NCBI GenBank assembly: GCA_013696665.1
Contig: JACCYC010000067.1
Span: 1 to 13,931, forward strand
DNA length: 13,931 nt
Direction of reading: 5' to 3'
From: Burkholderiaceae bacterium
Lineage (GTDB): Bacteria > Pseudomonadota > Gammaproteobacteria > Burkholderiales > Burkholderiaceae_F
The translations under genes and the position numbers were made by a program. Below are positions 8,201-13,790 of this stretch, piece after piece (the first letter of the stretch is position 1; the number at the start of each line of letters is the position of its first letter). Below the pieces are notes generated by a model. That model searched no databases. It was not told where the DNA came from and worked only from the letters and a program-made list of their open reading frames with translations.

Positions 8201-8777
8201 GGTTGAGGTTATCGCGCGTATCGGCCAGCCTGTTTTCAGTCTCACGACGGCGCTCCTTGTACTTCGAGATGCCGGCGGCCTCCTCCAGAAAGATGCGCAG
8301 TTCTTCGGGGCGCGCCTCAACAATGCGCGAGATCATTCCCTGACCGATGATTGCGTAGGCACGCGGCCCGAGTCCGGTTCCAAGAAACATGTCGTGCACG
8401 TCGCGCCGGCGCACGTTCTGGTTATTGATGTAGTAGCTCGAATTGCCGTCGCGCGTCAGAACGCGTTTGACCGAGATCTCACCGTACTGCGCCCATGCGC
8501 CGCCGATTCGACCTTCGTTGTTATCAAACGCCAACTCGACGCTCGCGCGTCCGGCGGGCTTGCGGTTGGACGATCCGTTGAAGATCACGTCCTGCATTGA
8601 TTCGCCGCGCAACTCTGCTGCCTTGCTCTCACCCAGCACCCAGCGCACCGCGTCGATCACGTTGGATTTGCCGCAGCCGTTTGGACCGACGACGCCGACA
8701 AGCGCACCCGGTACATCGATAGGTGTCGGGTCGACAAACGATTTGAAGCCGGCGAGCTTGATCTGCCGAAGACGCAC
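5235..8777 (-). CDS. smc: Chromosome partition ATPase Smc
   Basis: Smc is the ATPase of the SMC-ScpAB condensin, which extrudes DNA loops and helps segregate chromosomes. With the GTG at 8777 the protein has 1180 residues, a normal length. Visible parts: N-terminal head with RLRQIKLAGFKSFVDPT and Walker A GPNGCGKSN (31-39); first coiled coil (about 170-500); globular hinge (about 510-660, starting near GLDGLPRLF, glycine-rich inside); second coiled coil (about 665-1000); and C-terminal head with signature LSGGEKAL (1080-1087) and Walker B FCLLDEVDAPLDD (1104-1116, catalytic Glu1109). The frame is open 17 codons further to a TTG at 8828, but family proteins begin at this point, so 8777 is chosen. 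It is first in a five-gene operon. Partners ScpA and ScpB are not in the window. Confidence 0.97.
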   Translation of the reverse strand: MRLRQIKLAGFKSFVDPTPIDVPGALVGVVGPNGCGKSNVIDAVRWVLGESKAAELRGESMQDVIFNGSSNRKPAGRASVELAFDNNEGRIGGAWAQYGEISVKRVLTRDGNSSYYINNQNVRRRDVHDMFLGTGLGPRAYAIIGQGMISRIVEARPEELRIFLEEAAGISKYKERRRETENRLADTRDNLNRVEDILRELDTQIGKLEHQAAVAQTYRSLQARHDEQQQFLWLTRKREAGAERDKVARDIANRTVAFDAHMAQLRGAERALEDLRNAHFAGSDATHAAQGALFQVNAEVAKLESEIRLIAESRARLATQIQSLTTNRDSRANERADLDQRAGEVMQTIVDLTAQLGGAQARSVEHESRLPQFEEAYRRAREAMSAAREIAALSEQSIHAAASDQRNADRQLGLLSQRRERLAEERASIGAHDDQQLATLKHKLVQAEAGAVTMAESLRDAEAQFERVGGERQQRLDERAQRAEALGKIEARLQALRQVQATGEANEKLDPWLRAQGLDGLPRLFRKLVVEPGWETAFEAVLRERLQGVEVGKLDTLGGLVADAPPARVAFYASSGATARGSAEMPQFGSGFRRMSDLVRTHDAAFSAVLADWLANVFVADDLDAALAARGELPAGGVFIVKAAHKVSRHDISFYAADDPRAGLLARRLEIDNLGRDVRAQQLMVDDASAATARSEAEMRAAQQARDAARSASEQQRSEVHALQLEAVRLEELINRIRHRGLQIESELEEIEVGERDLVGHRKDADARFEQFDVEYSTRQQSMELARLAYENADRALRAARDEQRALETARQQCQFALLSSQERERDLKRAAELASTDLQRLSSEVTAAIDELKRLDDSVARAGLADWLARRSTADEALRLARSQMDDLAQQLRGADEKRLGLERDVQPFRDKLTELQLKEQAARLAADQFATQLNEAGCDEEALIEKLAAQGLAVKAAQLQAEIARIADEMAAIGAVNMAALEELTTSRERKGFLDAQCADLVAAITTLEDAIRKIDRETRALLQQTFDAVNVQFGQLFPKLFGGGEARLIMTGEEILDAGVQVMAQPPGKRNSTIHLLSGGEKALTATALVFALFKLNPAPFCLLDEVDAPLDDANTDRFCRLVESMSDNTQFMFITHNKISMEMAQQLIGVTMQEQGVSRVVAVDIDSAVRLTAEAA

Positions 8778-8803
8778 GTTGATGTAGCCGCGAGTGGAAG
8801 TTG

Positions 8804-8820
8804 GCGCATGCAAGATGCGC
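8804..8820. repeat. Perfect 6-bp inverted repeat in the smc leader
   Basis: GCGCAT at 8804-8809 and ATGCGC at 8815-8820 are separated by 5 nt. If the smc operon starts near the symmetric -10, this would form a hairpin in its 5' leader, ending 27 nt before the GTG. No T tract follows on either strand, so it is not an intrinsic terminator. Confidence 0.5.
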
Positions 8821-8821
8821 G

Positions 8822-8849
8822 TTTGCAAAGCGACTCGGTTGCTTGTCGC
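8822..8849. repeat. Two further dyads, possible operator
   Basis: TTTGCAAA (8822-8829) is a perfect 8-bp palindrome. It is directly followed by GCGAC (8830-8834), which has its inverted copy GTCGC at 8845-8849 across a 10-nt spacer. Both lie upstream of the queF -10 and could be protein-binding sites. No known regulator consensus is recognised. Confidence 0.35.
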
Positions 8850-8870
8850 ATTTGATGTTCTGGTGCGTTC

Positions 8871-8879
8871 GTATAATAC
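8871..8879 (+). promoter_or_regulatory. Candidate -10 element for queF, symmetric (also readable on the minus strand for smc)
   Basis: TATAAT at 8872-8877 is a perfect sigma-70 -10 hexamer, 25 nt before the queF ATG. The nine bases 8871-8879 read GTATAATAC, a palindrome around the central A. The minus strand therefore offers TATTAT (5 of 6 matches) pointing towards smc. The spacing predicts a queF leader of about 19 nt. The lack of an obvious -35 lowers confidence. Confidence 0.55.
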
Positions 8880-8902
8880 CGCGCACTGCTACACCTTCCT
8901 GC

Positions 8903-9322
8903 ATGCCGACCCGCCCTGCCAAAACACTCGAAACCTTCCTGAACCCGGCGCCGCAGCGCGACTATTGGGTACGAATGGAGATTCCCGAGTTCACGTGCCT
9001 GTGTCCACTGACCGGGCAGCCCGACTTTGCCACGCTGCTGATCGACTTCGTACCTGACAAGCGCAATATCGAGCTCAAGAGCCTGAAGCTTTACATGTGG
9101 TCGTATCGCGACGAGGGCGCGTTCCATGAAGCTGTGTCGAACGCGATCCTTGACGACCTGATCAAGGCGGTTGCGCCGCGCTTCATGCGGCTCACTGCAA
9201 AATGGTACGTGCGGGGTGGAATTTTCACGACGATTGTCGTCGAGCACCGCAAGAAAGGCTGGAACGCTGCGCCACAAGTTCTAGTGCAGTCCGAAGACAA
9301 CAACCGCTCGACGCGCGAATAG
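8903..9322 (+). CDS. queF: QueF, NADPH-dependent 7-cyano-7-deazaguanine reductase (short form)
   Basis: QueF reduces the nitrile of preQ0 to the amine preQ1 in queuosine synthesis for tRNA anticodons. The 139 residues match the short, unimodular YkvM-type enzyme rather than the long E. coli type. Key residues: Cys34 in CLCPLTGQPDF (forms the thioimide with the nitrile), Asp41 (proton donor), the QueF motif ELKSLKLY with Glu57 at its start (57-64), and His75-Glu76 in GAFHE. The frame is open upstream to 8801, but MPTRPAKTLETF at 8903 is the family-like N-terminus, and anything earlier would overlap the promoter. No Shine-Dalgarno precedes the ATG. It is the first gene of the plus-strand cluster; dapC follows 6 nt later. 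E. coli-type fused QueF is excluded by length. Confidence 0.95.
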   Translation: MPTRPAKTLETFLNPAPQRDYWVRMEIPEFTCLCPLTGQPDFATLLIDFVPDKRNIELKSLKLYMWSYRDEGAFHEAVSNAILDDLIKAVAPRFMRLTAKWYVRGGIFTTIVVEHRKKGWNAAPQVLVQSEDNNRSTRE

Positions 9323-9328
9323 CACGTC

Positions 9329-10513
9329 GTGAACCCCGATCTCGACCATCTGCAGCCGTACCCGTTCGAGCGGCTACGCAAGCTGTTTTCAGGAATCACG
9401 CCGCGCGCGGGTTTGTCACCGATCAATCTGTCGATTGGCGAACCCAAGCATCCGACCCCTCAGTTCATTCTTGATGCCTACGCGGCGGCTCTACCCGCCG
9501 TGGGAAGTTATCCGCTAACGGCGGGACTGCCAGAGTTGCGCGACGCCATCGCGGAATGGGCAATCGAGCGCTATCGGTTGAAGGCGCTTGATGCATCCAC
9601 TCAAGTATTACCGGTCAACGGATCACGTGAAGCGCTGTTTTCGCTTGCGCAAGCGGTTATCGATCGCACTCGCCCAGCGCGCGTCGTGGCGCCAAATCCG
9701 TTTTATCAGATATACGAGGGCGCGGCGATATTGGGGGGCGCCCAGCCGACTTACTTGCCGACCCTTGCGGCAGATGGCTTTCGCATGCAATTTTCCGCCC
9801 TCGCGCTCGACGTGTGGCGCGAAGTCCAACTGGTCTACGTCTGTTCGCCCGGCAATCCCACGGGGCGCGTGATAACACTCAGCGAATGGAAGCAGTTGTT
9901 CGAACTCGCCGATCAATTCGGTTTCATCATTGCGTCTGATGAGTGCTATTCGGAAATCTATTTCGAAGAAGGCAATCCTCCGTTGGGAAGCCTGCAGGCG
10001 GCCGCCGAACTCGGCCGGGATGGTTATCGGAATCTGGTCATGTTCGGCAGTCTGTCCAAACGCTCGAGTGTTCCGGGCATGCGATCAGGATTCGTAGCCG
10101 GCGACGCGGAGGTACTGAAGCGGTTTCTGCTCTATCGCACCTATCACGGGAGCGCGATGAGCGTGGCGGTACAACGGGCCAGCATCGCCGCGTGGAACGA
10201 CGAAACCCATGTCATCGAGAACCGCCGTTTGTACGCGCAGAAGTTCGCGCAGGCGACACCTGTCATCGCGTCGAGGCTCGCGTGTGCGGTCCCAGATGCT
10301 GCGTTTTATCTTTGGGCACAAACCCCCGGCAGCGACACCGCCTACGCGCAGCGCCTCTATGAACAGAAAAACGTGACGGTTCTGCCAGGAAGTTACTTGT
10401 CGCGCGAATCTGCCACCGGCAATCCCGGAGCCAACTATGTGCGAATCGCCCTGGTGGCGCCGCCTGCGGAAGTCGCCGACGCTGCCGCGCGCATCGCGTC
10501 GCTCAATACATGA
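9329..10513 (+). CDS. dapC: Succinyldiaminopimelate transaminase DapC
   Basis: PLP-dependent class I/II aminotransferase, proposed to convert N-succinyl-2-amino-6-oxopimelate to N-succinyl-LL-2,6-diaminopimelate with glutamate, on the way to lysine and peptidoglycan. In the 394 residues: NLSIGEPKHPTP (33-44), NPTG (176-179), SDECY (203-207, Asp204 for the PLP ring nitrogen), SLSKRS (241-246, Schiff-base Lys244), GMRSG (250-254) and carboxylate-binding Arg372 in YVRIAL. The N-terminus NPDLDHLQPYPFERLRKLF is typical of the DapC group, supporting GTG 9329, 6 nt after the queF stop; no strong Shine-Dalgarno is seen. Sequence alone cannot separate every member of this aminotransferase family, but direct adjacency to dapD makes DapC the best name. 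Confidence 0.93.
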   Translation: MNPDLDHLQPYPFERLRKLFSGITPRAGLSPINLSIGEPKHPTPQFILDAYAAALPAVGSYPLTAGLPELRDAIAEWAIERYRLKALDASTQVLPVNGSREALFSLAQAVIDRTRPARVVAPNPFYQIYEGAAILGGAQPTYLPTLAADGFRMQFSALALDVWREVQLVYVCSPGNPTGRVITLSEWKQLFELADQFGFIIASDECYSEIYFEEGNPPLGSLQAAAELGRDGYRNLVMFGSLSKRSSVPGMRSGFVAGDAEVLKRFLLYRTYHGSAMSVAVQRASIAAWNDETHVIENRRLYAQKFAQATPVIASRLACAVPDAAFYLWAQTPGSDTAYAQRLYEQKNVTVLPGSYLSRESATGNPGANYVRIALVAPPAEVADAAARIASLNT

Positions 10514-10530
10514 AGTAAAGAAGGAAGACC

Positions 10531-11346
10531 ATGAATTTTGAGTCGATCATCAATGATGCTTACGAGCAGCGCGCATCGATAAGTCCCACTGCGGCAACCC
10601 CCGAAGTCCGCACGGCAGTGGCATCGGTTACCGAGCAGCTCGACAGCGGCGAGCTGCGCGTTGCAGAAAAGATTTCCGGACAGTGGGTCGTGCACCAATG
10701 GGTGAAGAAAGCGGTTCTGTTGTCGTTTCGCCTCAGCGAGAACGTGCCGATGCAGGGCGGCTTTGCGCAGTTCTACGACAAGGTGCCAAACAAGTTTGCC
10801 ACGTGGGATGGCGCTGCGTTCGCGCGATCCGGAGTGCGTGTCGTGCCGCCCGCTGTGGCACGGCGCGGCAGCTTTGTCGCAAAAAATGTGGTGATGATGC
10901 CGTCGTTCGTCAATATCGGTGCGTATGTTGACGAAGGAACGATGGTCGATACGTGGGTCACGGTTGGATCGTGCGCACAGATCGGCAAGCATGTGCACCT
11001 TTCGGGCGGAGTCGGCATCGGCGGCGTGCTCGAGCCTTTGCAGGCGAATCCGACCATCATCGAAGACAACTGCTTCATCGGCGCTCGCTCGGAAATTGTC
11101 GAGGGTGTGATCGTCGAGGAAAATTCGGTGATCTCGATGGGCGTCTACATCAGCCAGAGCACCAAAATTTACGATCGCGCCACGGGCGAAGTGTCTTACG
11201 GACGCGTGCCTGCGGGCTCGGTCGTCGTAGCCGGCAACCTGCCGTCGGCGGATGGAAAGTACAGCCTTTATTGCGCGGTCATCGTCAAGAAGGTCGACGC
11301 CGGCACGCGTGCCAAGACAGCCATTAACGAACTGCTACGCGATTAG
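10531..11346 (+). CDS. dapD: 2,3,4,5-tetrahydropyridine-2,6-dicarboxylate N-succinyltransferase DapD
   Basis: DapD transfers succinyl from succinyl-CoA to tetrahydrodipicolinate, the committed step of the succinylase branch of lysine/DAP synthesis. The 271 residues compare with about 274 in E. coli. The N-terminal helical part holds GQWVVHQWVKKAVLLSFRL (50-68). The left-handed beta-helix of hexapeptide repeats runs from about 110 to 235 and includes GTMVDTW (136-142, with the family's Asp140), GIGGVLEPLQANP (162-174) and CFIGARSEIVEG (181-192, with Glu188). The C-terminal YSLYCAVIVKKVD is near-invariant. The ATG has a good Shine-Dalgarno (AAGGAAG at 10521-10527), 17 nt after dapC. This is the only strongly primed start in the plus-strand cluster apart from pilU. 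Confidence 0.98.
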   Translation: MNFESIINDAYEQRASISPTAATPEVRTAVASVTEQLDSGELRVAEKISGQWVVHQWVKKAVLLSFRLSENVPMQGGFAQFYDKVPNKFATWDGAAFARSGVRVVPPAVARRGSFVAKNVVMMPSFVNIGAYVDEGTMVDTWVTVGSCAQIGKHVHLSGGVGIGGVLEPLQANPTIIEDNCFIGARSEIVEGVIVEENSVISMGVYISQSTKIYDRATGEVSYGRVPAGSVVVAGNLPSADGKYSLYCAVIVKKVDAGTRAKTAINELLRD

Positions 11347-11450
11347 CCGATCCCTCCACGAATTGGCCCGCTTTTCATCCGTTTGGCGGTATCCCACGCC
11401 CCATTTGGCCGCCTTATCCTTGACCCCCTGGAATTGACGCAGGAATACCC
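11347..11450. other. 104-nt gap before pilU, no clear element
   Basis: Pyrimidine-rich on the plus strand. TTTGGC occurs twice, at 11382-11387 and 11404-11409, 22 bp apart. A weak 5-bp inverted repeat pairs GGCGG (11385-11389) with CCGCC (11409-11413). There is no stem followed by a T run, so no intrinsic terminator for the dap genes is seen, and no convincing promoter. The pilU Shine-Dalgarno AGGAA is at 11441-11445. Confidence 0.4.
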
Positions 11451-12593
11451 ATGTCGTTGGAGCGCATGTTCAACCTGATGGCCGAGAAGCAGGCATCCGA
11501 CCTGTTTTTCTCCGTCGGCTCGCCGATTACGATCAAGATCAATGGCGTCTGTGTGCCAATCAATCAGGACCGGCTTGCACCGCAGGCGATCGTCAGCCTG
11601 CTGGCTGAGCGGCTGACCGATGCGCACTTTCGCGAGCTCGAGGATTCGCGCGAACTGAACATTGGACTGCCGGTGCAGGGCATCGGAAGCTTCCGTCTGA
11701 GTGCATTCCTGCAGCGCGGCTCAATCTCGGCGGTGATTCGATTTATTCCGCACGACATTCCGAAGCTTGATGCCTTGCATCTTCCGGAAGATTTGAAAAA
11801 TCTGGTGATGGAACGGCGCGGCATGGTTCTGGTGGTCGGCGCTGCAGGTTCGGGCAAATCGACCACGATCGCTTCGATGCTCGATCACCGCAACGAACTG
11901 GTCACCGGGCATGTTCTGACGTTTGAAGATCCGATTGAGTTCCTGTTTCGCAACAAGAAGTCGATTATCAACCAGCGCGAAATCGGCTCCGACGCGCGCA
12001 CGCTGCAGGCAGCGTTGCGCAGCGCAATGAGGCAGGCGCCCGACGTCATCTTCATCGGTGAGATTCGCGATCGCGACACAATGAGCGCGGCAATTGCCTA
12101 CTCGATGTCGGGCCACCTGGTGGTGGCAACGCTGCATGCGACCAACAGCGCGCACGCACTCAACCGCGTAATCAGCTTCTATCCGCCGGAAACCCGTCAG
12201 GCGCTGTTTCAGGATATGTCGGTTGCAATGAAGGCGATTGTTTCGCAGCGGCTCGTCAGATCCAAGCGCGGTGGCCGCGTGCCCGCGGTTGAGGTGCTGA
12301 TGAATACGCGCCATATCGCCGACCTTATCGAGCGCGGCGACGTGCCCGGGATCAAGGAAGCGATGGAGCAAAGCCTGGCGCCGGAAAGCATATCTTTCGA
12401 GCAGAGCCTGTACACGCTGATTCAGAACGACCACATCACGCGCGAGGACGCGCTCGCTGCGGCCGATTCGCAGAACAACCTGCTCTGGTTCATCAACAAC
12501 ACGGGCAAGCCGCTCTCGCAGGCCGAGCGCAAGCAGCGTTCAGCCGAGGAAGATGGGCACGCGTCGTTTTCCGAGTTCACGCTGAACATATAG
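11451..12593 (+). CDS. pilU: Type IV pilus retraction ATPase, PilU type
   Basis: Hexameric secretion-type ATPase of the PilT/PilU family, acting at the cytoplasmic base of the type IVa pilus to power or assist retraction. In the 380 residues: N-terminal ASDLFFSVG (16-24), Walker A GAAGSGKST (130-138), Asp box LTFEDPIEF (156-164), Walker B VIFIGEIRD (199-207, catalytic Glu204) and His box ATLHATNSAHAL (226-237). PilT's retraction motif AIRNLIRE is replaced by HIADLIERGDVPGIKEAME, and the tail ISFEQSLYTLIQ / ADSQNNLLWFIN is the PilU pattern, so PilU is preferred over PilT. It sits alone between dapD and dapE with no pilT beside it. ATG 11451 has AGGAA 5 nt upstream. Confidence 0.92.
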   Translation: MSLERMFNLMAEKQASDLFFSVGSPITIKINGVCVPINQDRLAPQAIVSLLAERLTDAHFRELEDSRELNIGLPVQGIGSFRLSAFLQRGSISAVIRFIPHDIPKLDALHLPEDLKNLVMERRGMVLVVGAAGSGKSTTIASMLDHRNELVTGHVLTFEDPIEFLFRNKKSIINQREIGSDARTLQAALRSAMRQAPDVIFIGEIRDRDTMSAAIAYSMSGHLVVATLHATNSAHALNRVISFYPPETRQALFQDMSVAMKAIVSQRLVRSKRGGRVPAVEVLMNTRHIADLIERGDVPGIKEAMEQSLAPESISFEQSLYTLIQNDHITREDALAAADSQNNLLWFINNTGKPLSQAERKQRSAEEDGHASFSEFTLNI

Positions 12594-12600
12594 CGGCTAT

Positions 12601-12638
12601 CGGAGCACCTGCCGCTACAATCGCGGCGCCCCGCTCCG
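12601..12638. repeat. Nested inverted repeat filling the pilU-dapE gap
   Basis: The outer arms CGGAGC (12601-12606) and GCTCCG (12633-12638) are perfect complements, and the second ends at the base before the dapE ATG. The inner arms GCCGC (12611-12615) and GCGGC (12623-12627) are also perfect, with a 7-nt loop; a T-G wobble can add a sixth pair. Both pairs share one centre. There is no T tract, so it is not an intrinsic terminator. It could be an mRNA hairpin controlling dapE translation or a DNA operator over the -10-like TACAAT. Confidence 0.6.
12616..12621 (+). promoter_or_regulatory. Candidate -10 element for dapE-prmB
   Basis: TACAAT, 17 nt before the dapE ATG, matches the sigma-70 -10 at 5 of 6 positions and sits in the loop of the nested repeat. 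A start about 7 nt downstream would leave a leader of about 10 nt without a Shine-Dalgarno. No -35 is visible, so this may be fortuitous. Confidence 0.3.
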
Positions 12639-13790
12639 ATGACCGCCACTTTCCAACTTGCCGAGCAGTTGATCGCGCGTCGATCGGTTACGCCAGCCGA
12701 TGATGGGTGCCAGGCCCTGATCGCCGAGCGTTTGCAAAGCGTCGGTTTCACATCCGAAACGATCAAGTCCAATGGTGTTACCAATACCTGGCTAAGGCGG
12801 GGTTCTTCCGCACCCGTCTTCGTGTTTGCAGGGCACACCGACGTCGTGCCGCCCGGGCCACGCGAACAATGGGCATCAGATCCGTTCGTTGCCGAAGTGC
12901 GCGATGAAACACTTTATGGTCGCGGCGCCGCCGACATGAAAAGCTCGCTCGCTGCATTTGCAATTGCTGCGCAGGAGTTCATCGGAGCCCACGCACAACA
13001 TCGCGGTTCGATTGCGCTGCTTTTGACCTCGGATGAAGAGGGACCGGCCACCGACGGAACGGCCAAGGTCGTCGAGCTTTTGCGCAAACGTGGCGAAAAG
13101 ATCGACTATTGCGTCATCGGTGAGCCCACTTCGGTCAACCTGCTTGGCGATACGATCAAGAATGGGCGCCGCGGGTCGTTGTCCGGACGCCTTGTCGTAA
13201 CTGGCATTCAGGGCCACGTGGCATATCCACAGCTGGTCCGCAATCCGGTGCATCAGGTCGCCCCGGCACTTAACGCACTCGCGAACGAACGCTGGGATGA
13301 CGGCAACGAATTCTTTCCGCCCACGACGTTTCAAATTTCAAATATCCGGGCCGGCACCGGCGCCTTGAATGTCGTTCCGGGCCATTGCGAGGTCGACTTC
13401 AATCTGCGCTTCGCATCAGTGTCGAGCGCCGAAGCCCTGATGCAGCGGATCGAGCAGATTCTGAATAAGCATGACCTTGAGTTTTCAGTGCAATGGACGA
13501 TCGGCGCGCAGCCGTTTCTGACCCCTCCAGGCGAATTGTCGACATCGATCATGCGGGCAATACGTGAAGTCACAGGTCGCACGGCCGAGCTTTCGACGAC
13601 TGGCGGCACGTCCGACGGCCGCTTCATTTCCACGTTCTGCCCGCAGGTGATCGAATTCGGACCGCGTAATGCCTCGATTCACAAAATCGACGAACACATT
13701 GCGTTGAACGATCTTGAACCGCTTAAAAACGTTTACCGTCGCACGCTTGAATTGCTGCTGGCTGACCCGGTTCCATCCAATAAATCATGA
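12639..13790 (+). CDS. dapE: Succinyl-diaminopimelate desuccinylase DapE
   Basis: DapE is a di-zinc M20-family hydrolase that releases succinate from N-succinyl-LL-diaminopimelate to give LL-DAP for lysine and cell-wall synthesis. All expected metal and catalytic residues are visible in the 383 residues: His66 and Asp68 in AGHTDVVPPG, Asp99 in GRGAADMK, Glu133 (general base) and Glu134 in SDEEGPA, Glu162 in GEPT and His348 in NASIHKIDE. The dimerisation domain is at about 180-295, with GIQGHVAYP at 189-197. ATG 12639 follows the nested repeat directly and lacks a Shine-Dalgarno; the N-terminus TATFQLAEQLIARRSVTP fits the family. Its stop overlaps the next start. Confidence 0.98.
   Translation: MTATFQLAEQLIARRSVTPADDGCQALIAERLQSVGFTSETIKSNGVTNTWLRRGSSAPVFVFAGHTDVVPPGPREQWASDPFVAEVRDETLYGRGAADMKSSLAAFAIAAQEFIGAHAQHRGSIALLLTSDEEGPATDGTAKVVELLRKRGEKIDYCVIGEPTSVNLLGDTIKNGRRGSLSGRLVVTGIQGHVAYPQLVRNPVHQVAPALNALANERWDDGNEFFPPTTFQISNIRAGTGALNVVPGHCEVDFNLRFASVSSAEALMQRIEQILNKHDLEFSVQWTIGAQPFLTPPGELSTSIMRAIREVTGRTAELSTTGGTSDGRFISTFCPQVIEFGPRNASIHKIDEHIALNDLEPLKNVYRRTLELLLADPVPSNKS

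Larger units (their letters stand above)
8778..8902. promoter_or_regulatory. Divergent control region between smc and queF
   Basis: This is the only divergent gap in the window, so promoters for both operons should lie here. It contains a symmetric element at 8871-8879 and three short dyads between 8804 and 8849, listed separately. No clear -35 hexamer at 16-18 nt spacing is visible for either direction. A preQ1 riboswitch ahead of queF is not evident: from the likely start site the leader would be only about 20 nt. Confidence 0.6.

Noticed and set aside
7680..8600. A 306-codon plus-strand open frame opposite smc.
   Set aside because: Antisense to the conserved Smc head and coiled coil, low-complexity composition, no family features.
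8778..8828. A 17-codon N-terminal extension of Smc starting at TTG 8828.
   Set aside because: Smc proteins begin at the MRLxxIKLAGFKSF segment, and the extension covers the intergenic hairpin region.
8850..8902. A preQ1 riboswitch upstream of queF.
   Set aside because: The likely leader is too short, and I see neither the conserved hairpin nor the A-rich tail of that class.
11385..11413. A possible intrinsic terminator after dapD.
   Set aside because: The stem is only 5 bp with a 19-nt loop and no T run follows.
11721..12434. A 237-codon minus-strand open frame opposite pilU.
   Set aside because: Lies wholly within the pilU ATPase core; composition is typical of an antisense shadow.
12728..12741. 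A 14-base match between dapE and the smc-queF gap (8819-8832) around TTTGCAAA.
   Set aside because: In dapE it lies in ordinary coding sequence (codons for RLQSV). A single match of this length is plausible by chance in 14 kb, particularly as it is self-complementary at its core.
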